64,000 nt of DNA from Kibdelosporangium sp. MJ126-NF4 (GCF_000826545.1 NZ_CDME01000015.1:62001-126000); one strand, 5' to 3'. Shown: positions 9,058 to 17,097, counted from the stretch's first letter. Made by a program: numbers and translations. Notes: a model not told the origin generated them from the sequence alone.

Positions 9058-9136
9058 GATTCCCGGGTAACCCTCAGGAAAGGCGGGAAGGATCATGGGC
9101 TGACCGGCACCGGCCGCGTCGAATAAGGTTCGGGTC

Positions 9137-9709
9137 ATGGCTGTGCACCTCACGCGTATTTACACACGGGTCGGCGACGACGGCACAACCGGGCTCGGCG
9201 ACTTCTCCCGTGTCCCGAAGACCGACCCGCGGCTCGCGGCGTACGCGGACGTCGACGAGGCCAACGCGGCCATCGGCGTGGCGGTCGCGCTGGGCGACCT
9301 GCCCGCCGAGATCGCGGACGTGCTGCGCACGGTGCAGAACGACTTGTTCGACGTGGGCGCGGACCTGTGCACCCCGATCGCCGACGGCGACGACCGGCTG
9401 CGGATCACCCCGGCCTACATCGAACGCCTCGAGGGCTGGTGCGACGGGCTCAACGAGCGCCTGCCGAAGTTGACGTCCTTCATCCTGCCCGGCGGCACGC
9501 CCGGCGCGGCCTACCTGCACGTGGCCAGGACGGTAACGCGACGGGCCGAGCGGACGACATGGGCGTTGATCGACGACGATGCCGAGCGGACGAACGTGCT
9601 GGCCGCGAAGTACCTGAATCGGCTTTCCGACCTGCTGTTCATTCTCTGCCGGCTGGCCAACCCGGACGGTGACGTCCTGTGGCAACCGGGTGGTGCGGGA
9701 ATCGAATAG
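9137..9709 (+). CDS. Corrinoid adenosyltransferase, PduO type
   Basis: This cytoplasmic enzyme of 190 residues adenosylates cob(I)alamin with ATP to make adenosylcobalamin. The family signatures are all present in order: TRVGDDGTTGLGD near the N-terminus, DVDEANAAIG, LPGGTPGAAYLH, ARTVTRRAER and YLNRLSDLLF. The ATG at 9137 follows AATAAGGTTCGGGTC with a weak AAGG site. In this neighbourhood it can serve MeaA, an AdoCbl-dependent mutase 4.3 kb away on the other strand. The gene's place between atpC and murA is conserved in mycobacteria, which supports orthology. No cobalamin riboswitch is visible upstream. CobO-type enzymes belong to a different fold and do not have these motifs. Confidence 0.93.
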   Translation: MAVHLTRIYTRVGDDGTTGLGDFSRVPKTDPRLAAYADVDEANAAIGVAVALGDLPAEIADVLRTVQNDLFDVGADLCTPIADGDDRLRITPAYIERLEGWCDGLNERLPKLTSFILPGGTPGAAYLHVARTVTRRAERTTWALIDDDAERTNVLAAKYLNRLSDLLFILCRLANPDGDVLWQPGGAGIE

Positions 9710-9787
9710 CGGGGACACGCGCGCTTTGTGTTCCTTTTGGTCCTAGAGTGTGTGGTCGCAATACGGGCAGGCGAACAGGAGGTGACC

Positions 9788-10654
9788 ATGCCCACGGGTG
9801 AGCCCGCAGGGAGTGGTCCCACCGCGCGCCGGATGGTTCTCGGCAGCCAGCTGCGTCGGTTGCGCGAGGCCAAGGGCATCTCCCGCGAGGACGCCGGGTA
9901 CGCGATCAGGGGCTCCGGCTCCAAGATCAGCCGGGTCGAGCTCGGTCGCGTCAGCTTCAAGGAGCGCGATGTCGCCGACCTGCTCACGCTCTACGGCGTG
10001 ACCGACCAGAGCGACCGCGACATCTTCCTCGGCCTGGTCCGCGAGTCCAACCAGCCCGGCTGGTGGCAGCGCTACAACGACCTGATGCCGCACTGGTTCC
10101 AGGACTTCGTCGGTCTCGAGGAGTCGGCGTCCCGGATCCAGACCTACGAGGTGCAGTTCATCCCCGGCCTGCTGCAGACCGAGGCCTACGCCCGCGCGGT
10201 GATGCTGCGCGGCAGGCCGGACGCCCCGCCGGAGGAGATCGACCGCAGGGTCAACCTGCGGATGCAGCGCCAGCGCCTGCTCGCCTCACCGCAGGCGCCG
10301 CGGCTGTGGGCGGTGATCGAGGAGGCGTGCATCCACCGCCAGATGGGCGGCACGAAGGTGCTGCGCCAGCAGCTGGAGCACCTGCTCGACCTGACCAGGA
10401 TGTCGAACATCTCGCTGCAGATCCTGCCGTTCGAGCTGGGCGGCTCGGCCGCCGAGACGCCGTTCACGCTGCTGCGGTTCGCCGAGCCGGAGCTGCCGGA
10501 CATCGTCTACCTCGAGCACCTGTGCGGAGCGCTCTACCTGGACAAGACCGACGAGGTCGAGGTCTACAACAAAGCCGCACATCGACTGGTTGTCGAAGCG
10601 GAGACGCCGGAGCAGACGCGGCGGACGATCTCCAAGGTGCTCAAGTCGCTCTAG
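9788..10654 (+). CDS. XRE-family regulator with DUF5753 domain
   Basis: The 288-residue protein has an N-terminal helix-turn-helix (about residues 17-70; LGSQLRRLREAKGISREDAG, then GSGSKISRVELGR) and a C-terminal DUF5753 domain that includes PGLLQTEAYARA and a region ending near the C-terminus. Such proteins are very numerous in actinobacteria and usually pair with small DUF397 proteins, one of which follows at 11099. The pairs resemble the WhiJ-type developmental regulators and are also annotated as Scr1-type antitoxin-like systems. I chose the ATG at 9788 because AGGAGGTG lies just upstream; the frame extends 20 codons further without a site. The DNA target is not known, but the GTGCA-rich segment before the DUF397 gene is a candidate. 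Confidence 0.88.
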   Translation: MPTGEPAGSGPTARRMVLGSQLRRLREAKGISREDAGYAIRGSGSKISRVELGRVSFKERDVADLLTLYGVTDQSDRDIFLGLVRESNQPGWWQRYNDLMPHWFQDFVGLEESASRIQTYEVQFIPGLLQTEAYARAVMLRGRPDAPPEEIDRRVNLRMQRQRLLASPQAPRLWAVIEEACIHRQMGGTKVLRQQLEHLLDLTRMSNISLQILPFELGGSAAETPFTLLRFAEPELPDIVYLEHLCGALYLDKTDEVEVYNKAAHRLVVEAETPEQTRRTISKVLKSL

Positions 10655-10984
10655 CGCATCCGACCATTCGGGTGTCACCCACCCCTGTCCGTGACCGATT
10701 CACGCCTCGAGCTGCCCGGATGGAGTAGTCCGACCCCTGGGAGTCCGGTATACCAGTTACGGGTGTTAACGATTCGGCATCCTCGCGGTGAACACCAGGC
10801 TCGGGCGCCGCGCCGACATGCTCACGGTCATCACAATTTCCCCCAGACGATGCTTATGTGTCGTACGAATCGGAGCACCGCGACCGGGCGAAACTGCAAT
10901 CGATCTCACTGTCGGCGACCAGCGGCTACCCAGCGTCGACAAAACCTGCCATGATCAACGCCCTCGGCGGCCAAGTGTGAAAAT

Positions 10985-11041
10985 CGTGCAGATGCACGTG
11001 CATGCGCCCGTGCACTCGCCCGTGCTACCTTGCTGGTGCAC
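10985..11041. promoter_or_regulatory. Cluster of GTGCA boxes upstream of the DUF397 gene
   Basis: Within 57 bases there are five copies of CGTGC or GTGCA in both orientations, including the perfect palindrome TGCACGTGCA at 10993-11002 and GTGCAC at 11010-11015. A TACCTT hexamer at 11026-11031 could be a -10 element, which would place the boxes over the -35 region. The rest of the 444-base gap between the XRE gene and the DUF397 gene (10655-11098) contains nothing I recognise. Control by the upstream XRE protein is inference. Confidence 0.4.
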
Positions 11042-11098
11042 GAAGATCGATTGACGTGCCGCCGCCAAGGCAAGTCGGGGAAAAGGTGGGAGCACTCC

Positions 11099-11335
11099 AT
11101 GACGGCAGTACACAACGGGGTATCCGCGGATCGACTGGGAGGCGTCGACTGGCGCCGCAGCCGGATGAGCGGAGCAGTAGGAAACTGTGTCGAGGTCGCG
11201 ACCCTGGAGTCCGGCGACATCGCGGTGCGCAACTCGCGGTTCCCGAACGGTCCGGCGCTGATCTACACACGGGCCGAAATGGCAGCCTTCCTCGCCGGTG
11301 CGAAGGACGGCGAATTCGACGACGTTCTGTCGTGA
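11099..11335 (+). CDS. DUF397 domain protein
   Basis: The protein has 78 residues, the usual size for the family. The DUF397 core is visible as WRRSRMSGAVGNCVEVA, then GDIAVRNSRFPNGPALIYTR and a C-terminal EMAAFLAGAKDGEFD. Members are small cytoplasmic proteins encoded beside XRE/DUF5753 regulators and thought to act as their partners. The ATG at 11099 has GGTGGGAG upstream. The DUF5753 gene lies 444 bases upstream on the same strand, so the two are probably not in one tight operon. The next small gene starts 13 bases after this stop. Confidence 0.88.
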   Translation: MTAVHNGVSADRLGGVDWRRSRMSGAVGNCVEVATLESGDIAVRNSRFPNGPALIYTRAEMAAFLAGAKDGEFDDVLS

Positions 11336-11348
11336 CGAAGGTGGCGAC

Positions 11349-11705
11349 ATGGACGACTTCGAAGCGCAACTCAGGGAGCTGATCACCCGCGGGTTCAGCT
11401 TCGCGCATCCGCGCGATGCCGCCGGTGAGGTGGCCGCCGTCGTTGGCGTGCGAGTCCACAACGGTGTGGTCGACGTAGTTCAGATCTACGGCGAACACGA
11501 TGCCGACGCCACCCGCATCCCGGGTGACGAGATGGACATTTTCTTTCCCTACAAGGTTTTCTGGCGATCCAGCGGTCGATCCGCCGCAGTCGTCGCAGAA
11601 TTGCTGTCCCTGCCTGATCCCGTGCCCGGTGACGTGCCCAAGGTCAACGGATGCTGGGTTCCGGCCCGTCCTGGCAGGTCGAAATGGCTGTCCGCGTCCG
11701 CGTGA
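11349..11705 (+). CDS. Small hypothetical protein, probably co-transcribed with the DUF397 gene
   Basis: I do not recognise this 118-residue protein. It has no signal peptide or membrane segment and a mixed, soluble composition. It contains VGVRVHNGVVDVVQIYGEHDADATRI, written here only in part as HNGVVDVVQIYGEHDADA, and ends with a basic, Trp-containing tail. The ATG at 11349 follows GAAGGTGGCGAC. It starts 13 bases after the DUF397 gene on the same strand, so it likely belongs to the same transcript and may be an accessory to the XRE/DUF397 module. The frame shows normal high-GC third positions, which supports a real gene. Confidence 0.6.
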   Translation: MDDFEAQLRELITRGFSFAHPRDAAGEVAAVVGVRVHNGVVDVVQIYGEHDADATRIPGDEMDIFFPYKVFWRSSGRSAAVVAELLSLPDPVPGDVPKVNGCWVPARPGRSKWLSASA

Positions 11706-11844
11706 GCCCAGCCGTGCTGCCGCGTGATGGCAGCTCGGGTCCCCGAGCGTTCATCAGAGAACTGGGTGTCAGACTTGCCGCAGGGGTGACTCGACTGAGT
11801 CGCTCCCGCGGCGCCAAAACGCACTAACCTTCTCAACCAATCCG

Positions 11845-11879
11845 CCTGCACGTCGGGAGCGAATCACCTGGCGTGCAGG
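11845..11879. promoter_or_regulatory. Inverted repeat in the sigK leader
   Basis: CCTGCACG at 11845-11852 and CGTGCAGG at 11872-11879 form perfect 8-bp arms 19 bases apart, ending 23 bases before the sigma-factor start. It could be an operator or a leader hairpin. The 197-base gap 11706-11902 shows nothing else clear. Confidence 0.3.
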
Positions 11880-11902
11880 TTGAGGTACGAGGAGGGGTGA
11901 GC

Positions 11903-12493
11903 ATGCGGGAACGGGCGCAGCGATCACGGGAGCCTGGCGGACCACGACCGGCCACCCTGGACGACCTGCTGCCCCGCGTCGCCCGCGGGGACGAAGCTGC
12001 CTTCGAGCAGCTCTACCGCCACCTCTCCGCCCCGATCTTCGGGCTGGTGCAGAGGATCCTGCGGGATCCGGCCCAGTCGGAGGAGGTCGCGCAGGAAGTC
12101 TTCCTCGAACTCTGGCGATCCGCCACGCGCTACAGCCCGGAACGCGGCTCGGTGCTGTCGTGGGCCATGACGATCGCGCACCGCAAGTCCGTCGACCGGG
12201 TCCGGTCCGCCCAGGCGAGCACCGACCGCGACACCCGCGCCGCCCGCGCCGAGACCGCGCGTCCCTTCGACGAGGTCACCGAGGTCGTCTCGGGCAGGCT
12301 GGAACGCGAACAGGTCCGCCGGTGTCTCGGCACGCTCACCGAACTGCAACGCGAGTCGGTCCTGCTCGCGTTCTATCAGGGCTACACCTACCGGGAAGTC
12401 GCGCACCTGCTCGACTCGCCACTCGGAACAGTCAAAACACGATTGCGGGACGGGCTGATCAGGCTGCGTGACTGCATGGGGGTGACGGCGTGA
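11903..12493 (+). CDS. sigK: ECF sigma factor, SigK type
   Basis: The protein of 196 residues has ECF regions sigma2 (FEQLYRHLSAPIFGLVQRIL, EVAQEVFLELWR) and sigma4 (LTELQRESVLLAFYQGYTYREVA, LGTVKTRLRDGLIRLRD). Region 2 binds the -10 element and region 4 the -35 element. The ATG at 11903 is preceded by GAGGAGGGG. The next gene overlaps its stop and encodes an RskA-type anti-sigma factor, which is the standard SigK-RskA pair of actinobacteria. In mycobacteria SigK controls secreted antigens and its own operon; the regulon here is unknown. Activity should be released by proteolysis of the membrane-bound partner. Confidence 0.9.
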   Translation: MRERAQRSREPGGPRPATLDDLLPRVARGDEAAFEQLYRHLSAPIFGLVQRILRDPAQSEEVAQEVFLELWRSATRYSPERGSVLSWAMTIAHRKSVDRVRSAQASTDRDTRAARAETARPFDEVTEVVSGRLEREQVRRCLGTLTELQRESVLLAFYQGYTYREVAHLLDSPLGTVKTRLRDGLIRLRDCMGVTA

Positions 12494-13227
12494 ACAACGA
12501 TGTGCACACACTGACGGGCGCGTATGTGCTTGACGCGCTGTCCGAACCGGAGCGCAGAGCGTTCGAGGACCACATGGCCGGGTGCCCGGCCTGCCACCAG
12601 GAGGTCGCGGAACTCCGCGAGACCACGGCCCGGCTCGGCACCGCGACCGCCGCCGCTCCGCCGCCGCAGCTGTGGAACAAGGTGCACGCGGCGATCGGCA
12701 ACGTCCGGCAGCTGCCACCTATGTCCGTAAACGAGCCGACGCCGTTGCGCTCGAAGCGCAGGACGTCCCGGGTCGTGGTGTTCGCCGCGGCCGCCAGCGT
12801 TCTCGCCGCGGTGGGTCTCGGCGTCGGCTGGGTCGTCACGAACAACGACCTGCAGGACGAGCTCGCCCAGCGTCAGACCGAGCTTGCACAGCTCCAGTGC
12901 GCGCTGAGCGCGCCGGACGCGAAGCTGAGCACCGGCAGCGTGCAGGGCAGTGGCACGGCCACAGCGGTCGTCTCAGCGCGTCAGAACTGCATGGTGATGA
13001 TGCTCAACAACGCCCCGAAGCTGCCCAGCGACAAGAGCTACCAGGTCTGGTACGGCAAGCAGGACGGCGTGACATCAGCCGGAGTTCTCGCTGATTCCAA
13101 CGGGTCCCTCGCGGCCAACGACCTCACGCCCGCCAAGGGGGCGACGGTGCTGGCGATCACGATCGAGCCCGCTGGCGGGTCACCGGCTCCCACCAGCGAG
13201 ATCATCGCGCAGATCCCCCTGGCCTGA
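12490..13227 (+). CDS. rskA: Anti-sigma-K factor RskA
   Basis: This 245-residue membrane protein should hold SigK inactive. The cytoplasmic N-terminus carries the zinc-associated anti-sigma motif HMAGCPAC (His28, Cys32, Cys35). A single membrane helix spans about residues 94-116, and the extracytoplasmic RskA domain follows, with SYQVWYGKQDG visible. The GTG start overlaps the sigK stop (GTGA), so both are made together. In the known system two-step intramembrane proteolysis destroys RskA on a redox or other signal. A strong palindromic terminator begins two bases after the stop. Confidence 0.9.
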   Translation: MNNDVHTLTGAYVLDALSEPERRAFEDHMAGCPACHQEVAELRETTARLGTATAAAPPPQLWNKVHAAIGNVRQLPPMSVNEPTPLRSKRRTSRVVVFAAAASVLAAVGLGVGWVVTNNDLQDELAQRQTELAQLQCALSAPDAKLSTGSVQGSGTATAVVSARQNCMVMMLNNAPKLPSDKSYQVWYGKQDGVTSAGVLADSNGSLAANDLTPAKGATVLAITIEPAGGSPAPTSEIIAQIPLA

Positions 13228-13228
13228 C

Positions 13229-13274
13229 CTCGTGAGTGTTTTGGCCGGTTCTAACCGGCCAAAACACTCACGAG
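13229..13274. terminator. Bidirectional terminator, CTCGTGAGTG family
   Basis: Two perfect 22-base arms (13229-13250 and 13253-13274) are separated by two bases. The site sits between rskA (plus) and the DUF2550 gene (minus), which converge, so it can stop transcription from both sides. The outer arm CTCGTGAGTG recurs at four other gene ends in this window. Confidence 0.85.
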
Positions 13275-13279
13275 CTCTT

Positions 13280-13747
13280 TCAGGAGGCGTAGGGGAGGCG
13301 ACGTCCTGGGGGCGCTGACTCGAGCCACGACAGGAAGCCGGTCAGCGCGTCCGGGCTCATCGCGATCTCGACCACGGTGTCCGGGCCGCCGAACGCGCGC
13401 TTGGAGCGCGCCGGGTCCAGTTCTGCTCGGCATCGCAGGATGACCGCGCCGTTGGGCACGCCGTAGAGCTCCTGGGCTTCCGGTTCGCGGCGGTCGTCGA
13501 TCTCGAACCCGTCGCGCTGGATGATCCGGTTCGGCCCGTTACGCAGGCTCAGCGCGCGGTACCAGGTGAACTCGTCACCGTGGTAGCGGGCCACGCCGAG
13601 GTGCCAGCCGCGCGGATTGTCCACATGGGTACGCAGGGCGACGTTGATCCCGCCCATCCGGATCAGCCTGACCCTGCGCACACCCAGCAAGATCAATGTG
13701 ACGGTCGCGACCGCCAGGAGCGCCCCGATCAACCAGAGGATCTCCAT
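13280..13747 (-). CDS. DUF2550 membrane-anchored protein
   Basis: The protein of 155 residues starts with one membrane helix (about residues 2-24, MEILWLIGALLAVATVTLIL) and continues as a soluble DUF2550 domain with GWHLGVARYHGDEFTWYRA and ILRCRAELDPARSKRAFGG. Its function is unknown. In actinobacteria it follows atpC, and here it begins 25 bases after the atpC stop, so it is part of the same transcript. The ATG at 13747 begins directly at the membrane helix; no strong ribosome site is seen. It may be linked to the ATP synthase or only carried with it. Its end faces the terminator shared with rskA. Confidence 0.87.
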   Translation of the reverse strand: MEILWLIGALLAVATVTLILLGVRRVRLIRMGGINVALRTHVDNPRGWHLGVARYHGDEFTWYRALSLRNGPNRIIQRDGFEIDDRREPEAQELYGVPNGAVILRCRAELDPARSKRAFGGPDTVVEIAMSPDALTGFLSWLESAPPGRRLPYAS

Positions 13748-13772
13748 GGCCGCCCCCGCCCAGTCCCTCGGA

Positions 13773-14141
13773 TCAGACCGTCTGTCCGGCGGCACGCACC
13801 CGGGCTTCGGCTCTGGCGCGCTCGTCCGCGTCCTGTGCCGCGGCTACCTGCGCCCGCGCCTGGTCGATGTCGATCTCCTCGGCGAGCTCGGCGTTCTCCG
13901 CGAGGATACTCACGCCGTCACCGGTGATCGAGAGGAAACCGCCGTAGACCGCGGCGATGACCGTGCCGCCGTCCGTGGTGCGGATCTTGACGACACCACC
14001 CTCGACCAACTGCCCGAGCAGCGGTTCGTGGCCGGGCAGCACGCCGAGCTCACCCTCGGTCGTCTGCGCGATGACCATCGTCGCTTTGCCCGACCACAGC
14101 CGGCGCTCGACAGCGACAAGTTCAACGGAAATCTCGGCCAC
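13773..14141 (-). CDS. atpC: ATP synthase epsilon subunit
   Basis: Epsilon is a central-stalk subunit of F1 that couples rotation to catalysis and restrains ATP hydrolysis. The 122-residue protein has the N-terminal beta-sandwich ([35 protein letters not shown]) and a C-terminal helical part with [16 protein letters not shown]. The GTG at 14141 is preceded by AAGGAGA. Normally atpC follows atpD directly, but here atpD ends at 33206, about 19 kb away, with many unrelated genes between. A TAGACT hexamer on the minus strand (14173-14178) could be the -10 of a separate promoter; no convincing -35 is seen. No second atpC is present in the window. Confidence 0.95.
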   Translation of the reverse strand: MAEISVELVAVERRLWSGKATMVIAQTTEGELGVLPGHEPLLGQLVEGGVVKIRTTDGGTVIAAVYGGFLSITGDGVSILAENAELAEEIDIDQARAQVAAAQDADERARAEARVRAAGQTV

Positions 14142-14253
14142 GCGTTTCTCCTTCGTGTCCCCGTGCTCCGCAAGTCTAAACGGCAAGGGTTCGCAACCTC
14201 GACGCCCCTCCCGGTGTGATGCTGGTCGACGACGGCATTAAGGGGGTTACCGG

Positions 14254-14754
14254 GTGCCGGACAAGGGCGAGTTCGAGAACTTCGTCGCGGGCCGTTCGGG
14301 TGTCCTGCTGCGGACGGCGTACCTGCTCTGCGCAGGTGACCGTGCCGCAGCGGAAGACCTGCTGCAAGAGGTGCTCGAACGGATGTACCCGAAGTGGAAA
14401 CGGATCAACGGCGAGCCGGAGGCGTACGCGAGAGCCGCGCTGGCGAACGCGTCAGCCAACCGGTGGCGGCGACGGTCCAGGCGCGTGAATGAGACACCGC
14501 TCACAGAGACAGCGCATCCGCACATGAGAGGTCCTGAGGACCAGGTGGTCGAACGCGACCAGGTCGTGCGCGCCCTCGGCGCGCTGCCCCAACGCATGCG
14601 CGCGGTCCTCGTCCTGCGCTTCTACGACGACTTGAGCGAGATGGACACCGCAGCCGCGCTGGGCTGTGGCGTCGGCACGGTGAAAAGCCAGACATCGAGA
14701 GGACTGACCCGGCTGCGGGAGTTGCTCGGCGAGAAACACGGGAGCCAGATATGA
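14254..14754 (+). CDS. ECF sigma factor, SigE-family of actinobacteria
   Basis: The protein has 166 residues. Sigma2 is seen in RTAYLLCAGDRAAAEDLLQEVLERMYPKW (in part LLCAGDRAAAEDLLQEVL) and sigma4 in LPQRMRAVLVLRFYDDLSEMDTA and GTVKSQTSRGLTRLRE. This matches the numerous SigE-family ECF factors of Streptomyces and relatives that are encoded with a membrane-anchored partner. The GTG at 14254 follows TAAGGGGG. The next gene overlaps its stop (ATGA) and has one membrane helix after a short cytoplasmic head, as expected for the anti-sigma partner. It opens the block that separates atpC from atpD and is divergent from atpC across 112 bases. Its regulon is unknown. Confidence 0.85.
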   Translation: MPDKGEFENFVAGRSGVLLRTAYLLCAGDRAAAEDLLQEVLERMYPKWKRINGEPEAYARAALANASANRWRRRSRRVNETPLTETAHPHMRGPEDQVVERDQVVRALGALPQRMRAVLVLRFYDDLSEMDTAAALGCGVGTVKSQTSRGLTRLRELLGEKHGSQI

Positions 14755-16076
14755 ACACCGACGAGCTGCGCACGGCCCTGCGCGACGCCACTCCTGAGAT
14801 GCAACCGCGCCCAAGCCTCACCGCGGACGTGCTGCGCGGCGGCGTACGACGACTGCGCGTGCGACGGATCACCATTGCCGCGACGGCTATGGCCGTGGTG
14901 GCGGCGGTCTCCGTGACAGCGACGGCTGGATGGCAGGCACTGTCGGAGCCGAACGAACCGGCCACCAACCCGCTGATGCTCGAACCGACGCATGGCGACC
15001 TGGCGAAGGACAGCGCGTTCATCGACGACGTGCTCGACGCGTGGGACGACAAGCCCACGGAGCCGTCCGTGAAGGTGACGTCGAAGCCGCACGTGTACTG
15101 GGCGGGCAACACGCCCGCTGGCCGTGCCGCGGTGGTGATGCAGGAGACCGACACGAAGGACACCCTGCGAGGCCTGGTCGGCGTGGACGTGAAGACCAAG
15201 AAGCTGGCACTGCTGATCCTGGACGAGCCCGCACCACGCCAAGGGCAGGACATGGGCTACAGGTTCGGGCAGGAGGATCGAGTCGTCCTCGTGCTGAAGC
15301 AGGACCAGCCGGTGCACGTCTCCGCGAAGGTCATCTACGACCAGAACGGCAAGGCGACCCGCAGCTGGCAGCCGATGCGGGACGTGGACGCCATGGAACT
15401 GGCCGAGCTTCCCCCCGGCACAGGCCCGGTAGAGGCCCGGGCGATCAAGGGCGACCCGGCCAACGGCCTCGACGGCGACAGGCTGATCGACCTCTACCCC
15501 GCCGACGAGGCCGCCGTGATGGCGGACAAGCGGAGTCCCGCGGGCATGAACTGGGGTGATGGCACGGGCACGGACCATTTGATGTGGGCGCGTCCAGGCC
15601 AGCCACCGGCACACTGGGACGACGCCGGGTGGCTGGGCAAGCGCTGGCACAAGGGCATGTCCGAAACGGACCTGCTCGACCCCGTTGACGCCGGTGGAAT
15701 CTACGGCGACAGCGCGGGTTGGTTCGCCACGACGACTGGACCGGACTCGACGACGTATCTGATCGGCGAGTACGTGACGCCCGAAAGCGGACCCACGCGG
15801 TTGTACGCGGTGGCGATCCTCCCGTCCGGCGAGGTCGACAAGGTCTACCCGGCAGGCGCGACAAACCGGGAAAGCCCGCTGCCCGTGCTGGCCCAGTTGC
15901 CGGACAAGAACACGAAGGTGGCCGTGGTGAAGGGCGCGAAGCTGAGCTACCGGACCACAAAGGACGGTCCGTGGCTCGAGGACGCCGACGAGGCGCTGCG
16001 CGTCCCGAAGGAAGCCGTCGAGGTCAGGGTGACCAAGCCGGGCCAGGCGCCCGCGATCGTCCCGGTCGACCGCTAG
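14751..16076 (+). CDS. Single-pass membrane protein, probable partner of the ECF sigma factor
   Basis: I recognise the architecture, not a named family. The 441-residue protein has a basic cytoplasmic head of about 38 residues, a membrane helix at about 40-62 (ITIAATAMAVVAAVSVTATA), and a large extracytoplasmic part without clear repeats or catalytic motifs. It starts inside the stop of the sigma-factor gene (ATGA), so the two are translated together. This arrangement is standard for sigma factor and membrane-bound regulator pairs, but there is no zinc anti-sigma motif. The C-terminal domain may sense a cell-envelope signal. A terminator hairpin follows four bases after the stop. Confidence 0.75.
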   Translation: MNTDELRTALRDATPEMQPRPSLTADVLRGGVRRLRVRRITIAATAMAVVAAVSVTATAGWQALSEPNEPATNPLMLEPTHGDLAKDSAFIDDVLDAWDDKPTEPSVKVTSKPHVYWAGNTPAGRAAVVMQETDTKDTLRGLVGVDVKTKKLALLILDEPAPRQGQDMGYRFGQEDRVVLVLKQDQPVHVSAKVIYDQNGKATRSWQPMRDVDAMELAELPPGTGPVEARAIKGDPANGLDGDRLIDLYPADEAAVMADKRSPAGMNWGDGTGTDHLMWARPGQPPAHWDDAGWLGKRWHKGMSETDLLDPVDAGGIYGDSAGWFATTTGPDSTTYLIGEYVTPESGPTRLYAVAILPSGEVDKVYPAGATNRESPLPVLAQLPDKNTKVAVVKGAKLSYRTTKDGPWLEDADEALRVPKEAVEVRVTKPGQAPAIVPVDR

Positions 16077-16079
16077 CCC

Positions 16080-16115
16080 GCGTGGCCCGCCCGAGTTCAC
16101 GCGGGCGGGCCACGC
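16080..16115. terminator. Bidirectional terminator hairpin
   Basis: GCGTGGCCCGCCCG and CGGGCGGGCCACGC form a 14-bp GC-rich stem with an 8-base loop, followed on the plus strand by TTTCT. It lies between the sigma-partner gene and the convergent sugar dehydrogenase gene. Confidence 0.82.
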
Positions 16116-16119
16116 TTTC

Positions 16120-17097
16120 TCAGGCGCCGTCGGCGTTGTAGATACCGCTGGGAGTGACCACCCAGAGCACGTTGTTCGGGCCCGCGACCTCATCGCGTGT
16201 CCGGCCGAGGTTCGTGTACAACTTGCCGCCCGAGCCGCTGGTGTTGAGCTTGTACGTACCGCCCTTCAGCGCGGCCATGTACAGGCTGCCCTTGTAGTAC
16301 GTGAGCCCGCTCGGCGTCGCCTGGGAGGTCGGCCACGACTTGACCGGGTTGACGTACTTCGAGTTGTCGCAGGGACCTTCACATTCCGGCCAGCCGTAGT
16401 TGCCGCCGGGCGTGATCTTGTTCAGCTCGTCCTGGCTGCTCGCACCGATCTCCGAGATGTAGAGCTGGCTGCCGACCCAGGTCAGGCCCTGCACGTTGCG
16501 GTGCCCCAGTGAGTAGACCCTGCTGGTGAACGGGTTTCCCGGCGCCGCCGCGCCGTTCTTGTCGACGCGGAGCACCTTTCCGCCGAGTGAGTTCTTGTTC
16601 TGCGCGTTGGCGCCGTTCTGGCCGTCGCCCGTTCCCGCGTAGAGGTAGCCGTCCGGGCCGAACTTGATCCGGCCGCCGTGGTGGTACTGCGAGCCACGGG
16701 GAATCCCGGTCACGATCGGGGTCGGCGCCTCTCCCAGCTTGAGTTTGGCGATCCTGTTGTCGGAACTTGTCGTGTAATAGACGAACACAAGCTGGTCGGT
16801 GGCGTACGTCGGGGACACCGCGAGGCCGAGCAGGCCCGCCTCCTTGGTGACGCTCACGCCGGGGATCGTCTGCACGTCGGAGACCTTGCCGTCGGAAGTG
16901 ATCTTCCGGATCTTCTTCGAGTCCTTCTCGGTGAACAAAGCCGTTCCGTCAGGCAGGAAGTCGACCGCCCACGCCTGGTTGAGTCCACTCGCGACCTGCC
17001 GGATGGCCAGCGGCGACACGTCCGCGGCGGCCGCGGTGCCGGTGGCAAGCAGCAATGTCGTCGCGGCGACACCGGTGAGCCTGCGGAGAAATGTCAT
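16120..17097 (-). CDS. Secreted PQQ-dependent sugar dehydrogenase
   Basis: The 325-residue protein starts with a signal peptide (MTFLRRLTGVAATTLLLATG, cleavage near TAAAAD) and continues as the six-bladed soluble glucose/sorbosone dehydrogenase propeller. Diagnostic segments are GLLGLAVSPTY, QYHHGGRIKFGPDGYLYAGT, GTGDGQNG, HRNVQGL and GGNYGWPECEG. The family oxidises aldose sugars or sugar alcohols outside the membrane with calcium-bound PQQ. The ATG at 17097 is preceded by AGGAGG. The gene is divergent from pqqA across 305 bases, so enzyme and cofactor synthesis are probably co-regulated. The true sugar is unknown. Assignment as PQQ-dependent rests on family and strongly on the neighbouring operon. 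Confidence 0.85.
   Translation of the reverse strand: MTFLRRLTGVAATTLLLATGTAAAADVSPLAIRQVASGLNQAWAVDFLPDGTALFTEKDSKKIRKITSDGKVSDVQTIPGVSVTKEAGLLGLAVSPTYATDQLVFVYYTTSSDNRIAKLKLGEAPTPIVTGIPRGSQYHHGGRIKFGPDGYLYAGTGDGQNGANAQNKNSLGGKVLRVDKNGAAAPGNPFTSRVYSLGHRNVQGLTWVGSQLYISEIGASSQDELNKITPGGNYGWPECEGPCDNSKYVNPVKSWPTSQATPSGLTYYKGSLYMAALKGGTYKLNTSGSGGKLYTNLGRTRDEVAGPNNVLWVVTPSGIYNADGA

Noticed and set aside
9010..9136. Cobalamin riboswitch upstream of the adenosyltransferase
   Set aside because: The leader is too short and lacks a recognisable B12 box or the conserved multi-stem layout.
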